From Flavobacteriales bacterium (GTDB taxonomy: Bacteria; Bacteroidota; Bacteroidia; Flavobacteriales_E; Vicingaceae), in NCBI GenBank assembly GCA_020635825.1, contig JACJZA010000026.1, forward strand, positions 1 through 29,910: DNA of 29,910 bases, read 5' to 3'. Every line of letters begins with the position of its first letter. Position 1 is the stretch's first letter. The notes below the pieces were generated by a model, which was given only the letters and a program-made list of their open reading frames with translations, made no database searches and was not told the DNA's origin. Below are positions 1-7,712 of the stretch, piece after piece. The translations under genes and the position numbers were made by a program.

Positions 1-1160
1 TTAGAAAGAATCATATCCCAATCGAACACAGAGCTTAACAACATAACTATGTAAAGAATAGTAAAGTTGTGTCGAGCCAAATACCAAACCGATTTATTTT
101 TATGAAGTTTAATAAACAAAGTAATTAAGCCCAACAAGGCAAACAACAACCAAAAATAAACCCCAATTCTTTTATAGGTAAGCAAAGCCGCATCAATGTA
201 CATGGTATTTCTAATACTGGTAGAAAAAACCATAAATACATTCTGAGCTACCCATAAAAACGCCAATATTTTTAAAATAGATTGATGCTTTGAGAAATTT
301 AAGTATCCTCTAAAAAAGTAAAGCAATATAATTATCCCTAAAAGGATTGAAAAAATAAGCATTCCAACGCCTTTATGAACAAACTCTTTGTGGGTTATTC
401 CATCAGGCATTCCTTGCCCTAGATACAAATAGTTTACATCCATAAAGTTGACCATTACCAACATGATGTTCAATGCAACAAACAAGATGATAAATGCACT
501 TCCTTCATTCCATTTGGGTTCTTTTTGCTCTTCTTGAGTTAATTGCATTTGCCAGCCTTTTTCCCAATCGTCGATGTTTTTACTTCTATATTGTTTGTAA
601 AAAGCATAACATAAGATAAAACCACCAATGGCAAAGAAAAACCACTCTACACTTATTAGATTGGCTATTTCTTGAGTTAATCGCTCAAAAAGAGGATTCA
701 TTGCTCGGTAAATAAAAAAGAAGATGATAATAAAGAAAATAGGAATGATATATTTTAAAGCTCTTAAAAATCGTTTGTCTTTGCTTTTCTCTTCTGTATT
801 CGCCTGTACCAATTCAATAATCATGTAAACCGGCGCCAAAACAATAGAACTTATAGAACTAATTAAATCGATGATGATAGTTGATCTTTTATTCATCATT
901 ACACCTGGAATGAGCAATAAACTCACCAACCAAGTCCAAACACTCAAAGTGGAATTATTGATAAATACAAATACCGAACTGGCAAATACACCAAAGATGA
1001 TAAACAATGCTGATTTGGTAGTAAATGCGTCTTTATCGATATAATAATACAAACCAATCGCAAAAAGGCTAAAAATGAATACATTAACCCCTAAACGCTG
1101 ATGATAAAAGAAAATACTATAAGCTAGGGTAAGAACCGAAATGGCAATGGTTTTCTTCAT
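1..1160 (-). CDS. DUF4173/DUF4153-like multi-pass membrane protein (partial, C-terminus outside window)
   Basis: An open frame runs leftward from an ATG at 1158-1160 to the window edge, giving 386 visible residues with no stop; the C-terminus lies beyond position 1. It starts MKKTIAISVLTLAYSIFFYH and consists of many hydrophobic segments separated by short charged loops, so it is an inner-membrane protein with roughly ten spans. The later part contains the pattern YIDAALLTYKRIGVYFW, then a histidine/asparagine loop and an NFTILYI...DWDMILS segment. These resemble the DUF4173 family common in Bacteroidota, whose function is unknown. It begins 75 bases after the terminator of the FKBP operon, so it is probably a separate transcription unit. 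Family assignment is from pattern memory and moderately sure; that it is a real membrane protein is nearly certain. Confidence 0.7.
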   Translation of the reverse strand, partial: MKKTIAISVLTLAYSIFFYHQRLGVNVFIFSLFAIGLYYYIDKDAFTTKSALFIIFGVFASSVFVFINNSTLSVWTWLVSLLLIPGVMMNKRSTIIIDLISSISSIVLAPVYMIIELVQANTEEKSKDKRFLRALKYIIPIFFIIIFFFIYRAMNPLFERLTQEIANLISVEWFFFAIGGFILCYAFYKQYRSKNIDDWEKGWQMQLTQEEQKEPKWNEGSAFIILFVALNIMLVMVNFMDVNYLYLGQGMPDGITHKEFVHKGVGMLIFSILLGIIILLYFFRGYLNFSKHQSILKILAFLWVAQNVFMVFSTSIRNTMYIDAALLTYKRIGVYFWLLFALLGLITLFIKLHKNKSVWYLARHNFTILYIVMLLSSVFDWDMILS

Positions 1161-1234
1161 AATAAATATTTTGCGAGTTAAAACGCACTTTCTAGTTATT
1201 TATTATTGAATTTTTCTTTTTAACTTCTGTTAAC

Positions 1235-1260
1235 AAAAAATCCCGCTAAATAGCGGGATT
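1235..1260 (-). terminator. Rho-independent terminator of the FKBP operon
   Basis: A perfect 9-bp stem (AATCCCGCT at 1239-1247, AGCGGGATT at 1252-1260) with a 4-base loop is followed, reading leftward, by a run of T residues (A run at 1235-1240 on the plus strand). It lies 4 bases after the stop codon of the last FKBP gene, so it ends that operon. Confidence 0.9.
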
Positions 1261-1264
1261 TGTA

Positions 1265-2068
1265 TTATTTAACATCCATAAGTTCTACATCAAAAATGAG
1301 CGTTGCTTTTGCCGGTATAATTGGCGGATAACCTCTTTCACCATACCCTAAATCGTGCGGAATAATTAAACGAGCCTTCTCTCCTACTTTTAGTAAAGCA
1401 ATTCCTTCATCCCATCCTTTTATTACTCTTCCTTGCCCACAGGGAAATTCTAATGGTTGTCCTCTTTCCACAGAAGAATCAAACATACTTCCATCTTCTA
1501 AATATCCCGAATAATGTACACTTACATTTTTGTTAGCAGCAGCAGATACTCCATCTGTTTCATTTAGTTTAATGTATTTTAATCCGCTAGCTGTTGTAAT
1601 AGTATCTTTCCCTTCTACATTAAATGGCTTCGGTGCTTCCATAATATCCAACAATTCCACATCAAAAATTAATGTTTCATTAGGTCCAATAATACCTCCA
1701 GCTCCTTTTTCACCATAAGCTAAGTCAGAAGGAATAGTAAAAGTTGCTTTATCACCAACATTTAACAAAGCAATTCCTTCATCCCATCCTTTTATTACTT
1801 GACCTACACCTAATTTAAAAGAAAAAGGTTGACCTCTATTTACCGAACTATCAAAAACACTATCGTTGGTTAGTTTACCGGTATAATGCACCACTACTTT
1901 GTCTCCATTTTGTGGTTGTTCTCCGGTTCCCTTTTCAGTTATTACATATTTTAATCCCGATTCCGTTGTGTATTCTTTTCCCACTTTTACTTTTTTTTGC
2001 GCCAACCCTTGTGTTGTGCTAAAAGCTACAACCATTGTCAGCAATGTTATTTTTATTGTCTTAATCAT
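1265..2068 (-). CDS. Exported tandem FKBP-type peptidyl-prolyl cis-trans isomerase
   Basis: This 267-residue protein has a signal peptide (about 1-23, cleavage after GLA) and two full FKBP domains, at about 38-142 and 160-266. Both keep the usual pocket residues: Y62, F72/D73, V91-I92, W95 and Y118 in the first; Y186, F196/D197, V215-I216, W219 and Y242 in the second. FKBPs catalyse proline cis-trans isomerisation and act as chaperones; this one should work in the periplasm. It is the last gene of the operon. Its ATG lies inside the end of the upstream gene (8-bp overlap, ATGATTAA), which suggests translational coupling. Two intact FKBP domains on one exported chain is less common than the single-domain form. 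The function call is firm; clients are unknown. Confidence 0.93.
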   Translation of the reverse strand: MIKTIKITLLTMVVAFSTTQGLAQKKVKVGKEYTTESGLKYVITEKGTGEQPQNGDKVVVHYTGKLTNDSVFDSSVNRGQPFSFKLGVGQVIKGWDEGIALLNVGDKATFTIPSDLAYGEKGAGGIIGPNETLIFDVELLDIMEAPKPFNVEGKDTITTASGLKYIKLNETDGVSAAANKNVSVHYSGYLEDGSMFDSSVERGQPLEFPCGQGRVIKGWDEGIALLKVGEKARLIIPHDLGYGERGYPPIIPAKATLIFDVELMDVK

Positions 2069-2813
2069 TTACAGAAATTAATTCTACTTCAAAAACCAGA
2101 GGCATAAATTTTTTAATTGGTCCCTCTCCATTTTGAGGAGGATTAGAACCATAAGCCAATTGTTGAGGAATAAAGAAACGATATTTAGCTCCTTCTTTCA
2201 TTAATTGTAACCCTTCTGTCCATCCTTTTATTACTTGATTCAATCCAAAAGTAGCTGGTTTTCCTCTATTAATGGAACTGTCGAAAATAGTTCCTTCAGG
2301 GGTAGTTCCTTGGTAATGAACAGTAACACTAGATGTAGCAGTTGGAGTTTTACCTGTTCCTTCTGTCAATACAACATATTGTAAACCACTTTCGGTAACT
2401 TGTACTCCTTCTTTACTTTTATTTTCCTCTAAAAATGCCAAACCATCTTTTGCAATCTTTTCGTATTCTTTTAACTTAATGTTGTTAACCGAATCTGATT
2501 TTGCTTTAAAGAAAGCCATCACATATGGACGCATCGCATCAACATCTATGTAAGTTTTTTCATTTTCCATCCCATCTTTAATTCCCATAATAATGGCATC
2601 AATATTGGCTTCAGAAAAATCTTTTTTAAGATTTAAAGCCATGTTCATTCCCACACCATAACTTACTGAGTCGATTTTATTCTTTAAAACAATCTCAGCT
2701 TTTACTTCTTCTTTTTTAACGTTTTTCTTTTTTTGAGCAATTGCATTTACTGATAAAAACATCATTATAAATGCAAACAATAATGTTTGGATTGTTCTTT
2801 TATTCATAAGCAT
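2061..2813 (-). CDS. FkpA-like exported FKBP-type peptidyl-prolyl isomerase
   Basis: The 250-residue product has a signal peptide ending near VNAIAQ (residue 27), a lysine-rich linker, a helical FKBP N-terminal dimerisation region (about 40-133) and a C-terminal FKBP domain (about 142-248). Pocket residues Y167, F177/D178, V194-I195, W198 and Y221 are present, so it should be active. The arrangement matches FkpA/Mip-type periplasmic isomerases, in which the N-terminal helices form a dimer and a chaperone cleft. It follows the preceding FKBP gene by 3 bases and overlaps the next by 8. A second start two codons in (M3) is equally possible. Its FKBP domain is very like that of the lipoprotein encoded just upstream, which suggests local duplication. 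Confidence 0.92.
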   Translation of the reverse strand: MLMNKRTIQTLLFAFIMMFLSVNAIAQKKKNVKKEEVKAEIVLKNKIDSVSYGVGMNMALNLKKDFSEANIDAIIMGIKDGMENEKTYIDVDAMRPYVMAFFKAKSDSVNNIKLKEYEKIAKDGLAFLEENKSKEGVQVTESGLQYVVLTEGTGKTPTATSSVTVHYQGTTPEGTIFDSSINRGKPATFGLNQVIKGWTEGLQLMKEGAKYRFFIPQQLAYGSNPPQNGEGPIKKFMPLVFEVELISVND

Positions 2814-2816
2814 ATT

Positions 2817-3545
2817 TTACTCGTTTACTTTGATTAATTCTACTTCAAATACCAACGGCATAAATGGCTTAATTGGCCCACCCGGTCTTGGGTTAGCACC
2901 GTAAGCTAATTCTTGAGGAATAAAAAATCTATATTTTGAACCTTCACTCATTAACTGTAAACCTTCTGTCCATCCTGGTATTACTTGATTTAAATTAAAG
3001 GTAACTGTTTCACCTCTTTCAACTGAACTTTCAAAAACTGTACCATCAGGAGTTGTTCCATGATAATGTACTTCGACAGATGATTGAGGACTAGAAGGCT
3101 TTTTACCTTTCCCTTCTTTCATTACTAAATATTGTAAACCACTAGCAGTAACTTGCACTCCTTCTTTTGTTTTATTCTCTTCTAAAAACTTCTCTCCTTC
3201 AATTCTTATTTGACCGTATTGTTCTTCAGCCATTCGTTGAGCTTCTTGTTGTTGCTTTTCCATTGCTTCTTGTTGCTTCTTTTGGAAAAAAGGCTGTAAA
3301 ACACCTTCTAATTCTTCTGTAGAAATCAACATATCAGCAGAATCTAATACATCTATAAACCCTTTTACCCATGCATCTTTATTTACTTCAGAAAAATTTT
3401 GAAGTATATTGGTACCTGTATAAGCACCGTAACTATAACTTACTGAATCAATTTCATTATTTAATGTTACGTTAGCGTGTTCATTATTTCCTCCACATGC
3501 AACTAATAAAGATGCTGCACAAGCATAAAAAGTTATTTTTTTCAT
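2817..3545 (-). CDS. FkpA-like FKBP-type peptidyl-prolyl isomerase, lipoprotein
   Basis: The 242-residue precursor has a lipoprotein signal with lipobox LVAC (C17) followed by GGNNEH, so it should be membrane anchored. A helical FKBP N-terminal region (about 28-123) includes a Q/E/K-rich stretch at 90-109 likely to be a long helix or coiled coil. The FKBP domain spans about 133-241. Pocket residues are kept except that the usual FD pair reads FE at 171-172. The phrase NKTKEGVQVTASGLQY closely parallels NKSKEGVQVTESGLQY in the downstream gene, so the two are probably paralogues, one lipid-anchored and one soluble. It is separated by 5 bases from the upstream gene and 3 from the downstream gene. 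The function call is firm. Confidence 0.92.
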   Translation of the reverse strand: MKKITFYACAASLLVACGGNNEHANVTLNNEIDSVSYSYGAYTGTNILQNFSEVNKDAWVKGFIDVLDSADMLISTEELEGVLQPFFQKKQQEAMEKQQQEAQRMAEEQYGQIRIEGEKFLEENKTKEGVQVTASGLQYLVMKEGKGKKPSSPQSSVEVHYHGTTPDGTVFESSVERGETVTFNLNQVIPGWTEGLQLMSEGSKYRFFIPQELAYGANPRPGGPIKPFMPLVFEVELIKVNE

Positions 3546-3550
3546 TTTGT

Positions 3551-4381
3551 TTATTTAATTTTTGTTATTTCTAAATTATACATTATCGGGCTATAAGGTG
3601 GTACAATACCTGTACTCGAACCCTTATCTCCAAACGCGAGTTGCGAAGGTATGATTATTTTTGCTTTTTCACCATTTTTCATGGTTTTTAACACTTTATC
3701 AAATCCTTCTATTACCTGACCTGGAGTACCATAAACATACTCAAAATCTTGATTGGTTTTAGTAGAATCAAAAGCTACTCCATTTATAAAACTACCCAAG
3801 TATTTAAGATATACCGTATCTCCTTTTTTTATAAAATCCCCCTTCCCTTCTTGAATGGTTTTCTTTAATACATTGCCTTCATTAACAAATCCTTTATCTT
3901 CTTTGAGTATTTCCTTCAAAATAAGTTGCTCAATTAATTCCTCATCATAGTTGTTTATCTGATTTTGATATTCTTCTTCATTATAAAAACGATGAAGTTT
4001 TACTGCTATTTTTAGATATTCTGAATTATTTGACACAAAGCCCAAACTATTTGAGTTAAATATTTCTTGCCCCATTAAAAATTCAGCACTATCCCCTTCA
4101 TTTAATTGCTTAAAGAGTTCGTCAAAATCATTTTCTTTGGGCTGATATAAATGATATTTAAAAATTTGATAAATCAAATCATCTTTTTGATTGAGCACTT
4201 TTAATGAAACACTAACATAATTACCTTTTTCATATGATTTAGAAGCAGCTTCACCTTCAAATTCAAAAGATAAGAGCTTAAAATAAGTTTCATTTCCTAA
4301 ATTCTCATAACCATCAAATTTAGACTGACATGAAAATAAAAAAATTACAATGAAGAAGTAAAATATTTTTCTCAACATCAT
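3551..4381 (-). CDS. FKBP-domain lipoprotein with a divergent N-terminal region
   Basis: This 276-residue lipoprotein precursor has lipobox LFSC with C18. Residues about 171-276 form a recognisable FKBP domain (VYLKYLGSF, FDSTKT, GQVIEGFDK, PSQLAFG); note GFD where most have GWD, and AFG instead of AYG. Residues about 30-165 match no family I recognise but read like a decayed FKBP fold: a GDSAEFLMG segment and alternating beta-like stretches, ending in an acidic helix. It may therefore descend from a two-domain FKBP in which the first domain lost catalysis and now binds substrate. The ATG shares one base with the stop of gldI (TAATG), a classic coupled arrangement. FKBP membership is firm; the N-terminal reading is inference. 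Confidence 0.85.
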   Translation of the reverse strand: MMLRKIFYFFIVIFLFSCQSKFDGYENLGNETYFKLLSFEFEGEAASKSYEKGNYVSVSLKVLNQKDDLIYQIFKYHLYQPKENDFDELFKQLNEGDSAEFLMGQEIFNSNSLGFVSNNSEYLKIAVKLHRFYNEEEYQNQINNYDEELIEQLILKEILKEDKGFVNEGNVLKKTIQEGKGDFIKKGDTVYLKYLGSFINGVAFDSTKTNQDFEYVYGTPGQVIEGFDKVLKTMKNGEKAKIIIPSQLAFGDKGSSTGIVPPYSPIMYNLEITKIK

Positions 4382-4911
4382 TATTTCAATGCAATTAATT
4401 CAATATCATAAATAATGGTTGAGCGAATCGGAATTTTTTCAAAATCACCAGCCAATCCATGTGCTAAATGAGATGGAATAATTATTTTAGCTTTATCTCC
4501 CACATGTAAATAAGTAATTCCTTCGTGTAGCCCACTTTCTACATTGTCTTCTCCTATTTTAAATTCTTCAGGGCCATTTTCTTCGGTAGAATAGCATTTT
4601 TGTCCATTCAATAAAGAAACTTCGTATTTCACCACAGCTATCTTTCCATTTTCAGCTTTTTCTCCATTTCCTTTCTCATAAATTTGATAACGTAATCCTG
4701 TACCAGTTTTAATCACGTCAAGACTCCTCCTTCTCACATACCCGTCTATCTGTAATGATTCTTTTTCGGCTGCAATTTTATTAGCATCAATTAATACTTC
4801 TTTTAATTCTTCTTTTAATTCTTCAGGATTGTTATGATAAAGAGGATTAGAATCGTTTTCTGAATGACATGCTAAAAGTGAAATAATAATTATAAAATAC
4901 AGAAACCTCAT
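4381..4911 (-). CDS. gldI: GldI-type FKBP lipoprotein (gliding motility / type IX secretion associated)
   Basis: The 176-residue product has a lipoprotein signal with LLAC (C15) and one FKBP domain (about 72-176). It carries features I associate with flavobacterial GldI: an RRRS segment before the domain, replacement of the usual FD pair by CYS (NGQKCYST), a GLHEGITYL core, and the tail PSHLAHGLAGDFEKIP followed by STIIYDIELI. In Flavobacterium johnsoniae GldI is a lipoprotein prolyl isomerase needed for gliding, and it is typically found next to a DHH phosphoesterase gene, as here. Loss of the conserved pocket aspartate suggests reduced classical activity. It overlaps nrnA by 4 bases (ATGA) and the next gene by 1. 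The family call is fairly sure; gliding in this organism is inferred. Confidence 0.78.
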   Translation of the reverse strand: MRFLYFIIIISLLACHSENDSNPLYHNNPEELKEELKEVLIDANKIAAEKESLQIDGYVRRRSLDVIKTGTGLRYQIYEKGNGEKAENGKIAVVKYEVSLLNGQKCYSTEENGPEEFKIGEDNVESGLHEGITYLHVGDKAKIIIPSHLAHGLAGDFEKIPIRSTIIYDIELIALK

Positions 4912-5912
4912 TTTAATTGACTTTTATATTTATTTAATAGTCCAACAAATTTACTTATTGTTTCGTCTAACGATAAATTAGAACGACCTCCTGCTGCATA
5001 AATATGCCCTCCTCCATTAAAATGTTTATTAGCAAACTCATTTACATAAAAATCATCCTTCGATCTAAAAGACATACTTACTTCATTTTCTTTTTCTGTA
5101 ATAAGAGTTGAAAATTTGATTCCATTGATTGAAAGTGGATAATTCACCAATCCTTCCGTATCGCCCTTTTTAAAATGAAATTTTTTCAACTCTTCTTGAC
5201 TTAACGAGATATAAGCAGCATTTATTTCGGGAAAAACTTTCATTTTTTCAGTCAATGCAAATCCTAATAAGCGCAACCGATGTTCAGAATAAGTATCATA
5301 CACTCTTTCATGAATTTTGGATCCATCCACTCCTAAATTGATAAATTCAGCAATGATTTGATGTGTCCTAGCAGTTGTAGAAGGAAAACGAAAAGAACCA
5401 GTATCAGTCATAATACCACAATACAAACATTCACCGATTTCTTTGGTTATTTCTGAAGTAGATTTTAACTCATCTATAAATTCATATACCAATTGAGCTG
5501 TTGAACAACAATTAGTATCTACAAAATAATGATGAGCAAATTCTTGTGGGTTTTGATGGTGATCAATCACCATTTTAATAGCAGAAGTTTTTTGAATTAA
5601 CTCACCCAACTCACCTATTCTATTTAAAGCATTGTAGTCTAATGAAAAAATAAAGTCTGCTTTTTCAATTAACTTCTTCACTTTATTTTGTTCTTGTTCA
5701 AAGTTTAAAATTTGTTCACAGCTGGTCATCCATTTTAAAAACTCAGGAAAATCATCTGGCACCACCACACTTACATTTAATCCTCTGTTTTTAAGAAAAT
5801 GATATAAACCTAAAGAAGAACCAATTGCATCTCCATCAGGTGATTTATGAGTAGTGATGACAATTGATTGAGCTCCAGTTAACTCTTTATTTACTTGTTG
5901 AATATTCATCAA
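4908..5912 (-). CDS. nrnA: DHH/DHHA1 phosphoesterase, NrnA-like (nanoRNase / pAp phosphatase)
   Basis: The 334-residue protein has an N-terminal DHH domain and C-terminal DHHA1 domain, the layout and length of NrnA. Metal-binding motifs are visible: H22-x3-DGDA (D26, D28), D92 in SLDYN, the DHH triad D117-H118-H119, and D170 in MTDTG. The DHHA1 domain has the substrate-binding GGGH at 300-303 followed by AAGG. NrnA degrades short RNA oligonucleotides and dephosphorylates 3'-phosphoadenosine 5'-phosphate in the cytoplasm. It is the first gene of the operon that continues into gldI and the other FKBP genes; the terminator at 5931-5955 separates it from the upstream gene. The family is certain; the exact substrate is by homology. 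Confidence 0.92.
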   Translation of the reverse strand: MMNIQQVNKELTGAQSIVITTHKSPDGDAIGSSLGLYHFLKNRGLNVSVVVPDDFPEFLKWMTSCEQILNFEQEQNKVKKLIEKADFIFSLDYNALNRIGELGELIQKTSAIKMVIDHHQNPQEFAHHYFVDTNCCSTAQLVYEFIDELKSTSEITKEIGECLYCGIMTDTGSFRFPSTTARTHQIIAEFINLGVDGSKIHERVYDTYSEHRLRLLGFALTEKMKVFPEINAAYISLSQEELKKFHFKKGDTEGLVNYPLSINGIKFSTLITEKENEVSMSFRSKDDFYVNEFANKHFNGGGHIYAAGGRSNLSLDETISKFVGLLNKYKSQLK

Positions 5913-5930
5913 AGCTTTTTATTATAAACT

Positions 5931-5955
5931 AAAAAGCCACGCTAAGAGCGTGGCT
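5931..5955 (-). terminator. Rho-independent terminator after the zinc-knuckle protein gene
   Basis: A perfect 9-bp stem (AGCCACGCT at 5935-5943, AGCGTGGCT at 5947-5955) with a 3-base loop is followed on the minus strand by five T residues. It lies 20 bases beyond the stop of the gene at 5976 and 18 bases before the nrnA start, so it separates the two transcription units. Confidence 0.88.
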
Positions 5956-5975
5956 AATTATTATTTAATTAGATA

Positions 5976-6680
5976 TTAAAATCCTGTTCCGTAAAACCCT
6001 GTAATTGGAGTTGTCATGTGTTCAATTAAGATACCAATACAACCCATATCACTCGATTTCATTAATTTACCTTTTCCTTTTGAAATCCCTTTCGAACTTC
6101 CGCTTCCACCCCCATCAGGCACAGAAATTTCAAATATTAAACGTTGAGTAGTTTCACAGGTAAACTCTAACTCAGTTGCCATATTATCTTGTGTATTGTC
6201 GTATAATAATATTTTCTGACGTTCTTCAACCATTTTAGTTTCTTTGGTTATTACTTCTTTTTGGTCACCTGTAGCAACTTGTCCACTACCATTACAATCC
6301 CAACAGTTATCACCATCCATTGTACCAGTTCCACCACAAGACTCACATTTAGCATAAACGTCTTCCATTTCTTTTTTCTCGTACACTTTTTCCACTTTCA
6401 CCTTTTTAGATTCATACACTTTAAATTCTAAACCGGAACCTAAGTTTTCGTCCATACATAATGAAATTCTATAGTCTTGACCTTTGTAAACAATCACACT
6501 TAGTTCTGAGGTTTGACCTTTACCAAACAATGCACTTTTAGATTGTCCATTAGGTTTATACATTTCATTTTCGGCTGGCTCACAGAAATTTTCATGAAAA
6601 TAATTACAATATTGTCCAAATGATAATATTGGGGTTAATGCAATTGCTGTGGCTAATATTAATTTCTTATAACTTTTCAT
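5976..6680 (-). CDS. Exported protein of unknown function with a DnaJ-like CXXCXGXG zinc-knuckle insertion
   Basis: I choose the ATG at 6680, which begins a good signal peptide (MKSYKKLILATAIALTPILS, then FGQ) and lies 22 bases after the upstream gene; an in-frame ATG at 6722 would add 14 residues before the signal and overlap that gene. The 234-residue protein has CESCGGTG (C112, C115) and CWDCNGSG (C126, C129), the spacing of one zinc-binding half of the DnaJ cysteine-rich domain. The knuckle sits between two charged strand-like segments (about 90-110 and 140-157), as if inserted into a beta-hairpin. Near the C-terminus are a GSGSSKGISKGKGK linker and a hydrophobic ending (GCIGILIEH). The body resembles exported Bacteroidota proteins of unknown role. 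It is co-oriented with the lipoprotein gene upstream. Confidence 0.75.
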   Translation of the reverse strand: MKSYKKLILATAIALTPILSFGQYCNYFHENFCEPAENEMYKPNGQSKSALFGKGQTSELSVIVYKGQDYRISLCMDENLGSGLEFKVYESKKVKVEKVYEKKEMEDVYAKCESCGGTGTMDGDNCWDCNGSGQVATGDQKEVITKETKMVEERQKILLYDNTQDNMATELEFTCETTQRLIFEISVPDGGGSGSSKGISKGKGKLMKSSDMGCIGILIEHMTTPITGFYGTGF

Positions 6681-6702
6681 TTGAGTCACACTTTTAAAGC
6701 AA

Positions 6703-7602
6703 TTAAGCTTCTGTTTTAACAATATTATTTCTTATTTCTGTTACTTTATCTTTGATAGCATTAAATTGAGCTTCAGTAATTTTTATTTTACTTCCGCCAC
6801 CTAAAACCATTTTACCACCTTCTTTCTTTTTTAAAGAAATTCCAGAACCGGTAGATTCTTCTCCTAATTGAGCATAAACAGCTTCCAACTCTTTAAACCA
6901 AGCTAATACTTGACTTACATCAGCATTATCTGCATATTTTTCTAAATAAAGAATTAAATTTTCCATGGTTAACTTTTGATCAGCCAATCTTTCTACAGCA
7001 GCTTTATCTTTTGAATATTTGGCAGTATTAGCAACAATATAAACTGTTTCTAACCAACCAGCTGAAGCAACCAATCCTAATTTATCACCTTGTTCATTTT
7101 GTTCTAAATAATCAACAACAGAAAAATAAGAAGTATTAGTAATAGCTACTAATGAATCAGCATTATCTAGATTATTTTGGATTCTTTCCACTAAACTTTT
7201 GTCGAAAGCAGAAGACAAACCAATTTGGTCTGCTAATTTCTGAATGCTTCCAAAATACTTGATTGACTCTTGGTATTCTTCAAAAGCAGCTGTATAAGCC
7301 AAATCTGCTGAATAAATACCAAAGTTTAATGCTTGTTGTCTTGGGTCAGTGTAAGCATCAGCATTTTGAATTGGATTCAAAGCTTCTTTGTTGTATTTCA
7401 GTCCACTTTCTTTGATAAATCCAAACATTTCGTCTGGAGAAGGAATTTGGTAATAACTTTCATTTTTTACTTCTTCTACCACTTCTTCTACTTGTTGTTC
7501 ATCAACATTTTCAATAGGAGCATCTTCTCCTCCACATGAAGTTAACATCGCCATAGGTAAACCTATCATTAGAGCTACAGCTATTTTAGATTGTTTTTTC
7601 AT
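6703..7602 (-). CDS. Helical lipoprotein of unknown function
   Basis: The start is placed at the ATG at 7602, giving MKKQSKIAVALMIGLPMAML followed by TSCGG, a lipoprotein signal with lipobox LTSC (C23). A longer frame from 7629 would put nine residues before the signal and would begin inside the likely promoter box at 7627-7634. The mature 277-residue protein opens with an acidic linker (EDAPIENVDEQQVEEVVEEV) and is then almost entirely predicted helix, rich in A, D, K, L and Q, without cysteines. Near the end is a lysine/glycine-rich loop (KKKEGGKMVLGGGSK). I do not recognise a characterised family. It is the first gene of a two-gene unit with the zinc-knuckle protein, which suggests a shared envelope role. 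Confidence 0.78.
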   Translation of the reverse strand: MKKQSKIAVALMIGLPMAMLTSCGGEDAPIENVDEQQVEEVVEEVKNESYYQIPSPDEMFGFIKESGLKYNKEALNPIQNADAYTDPRQQALNFGIYSADLAYTAAFEEYQESIKYFGSIQKLADQIGLSSAFDKSLVERIQNNLDNADSLVAITNTSYFSVVDYLEQNEQGDKLGLVASAGWLETVYIVANTAKYSKDKAAVERLADQKLTMENLILYLEKYADNADVSQVLAWFKELEAVYAQLGEESTGSGISLKKKEGGKMVLGGGSKIKITEAQFNAIKDKVTEIRNNIVKTEA

Positions 7603-7626
7603 TTCAAATTCTAATTTTCGTAATGT

Positions 7627-7634
7627 CAAAAGTA
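7627..7634 (-). promoter_or_regulatory. Bacteroidota-type -7 box upstream of the lipoprotein gene
   Basis: On the minus strand this reads TACTTTTG, matching the Bacteroidota -7 consensus TAnnTTTG. It implies a transcript start near 7620 and a leader of about 18 bases before the ATG at 7602. No good -33 TTG is present at the expected distance, so the call is tentative. The rest of 7635-7712 is AT-rich with no other signal I can name. Confidence 0.45.
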
Positions 7635-7712
7635 TAATTTTTAGTTTAAACTTTGATTTTATATTTAAAGCACGAAAGATAATAAAAGTATCATTACTAT
7701 TAAAATAATTTA

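Noticed and set aside
7603..7629. Longer start for the helical lipoprotein at 7629
   Set aside because: It would put charged residues before the lipoprotein signal and begins inside the likely -7 promoter box.
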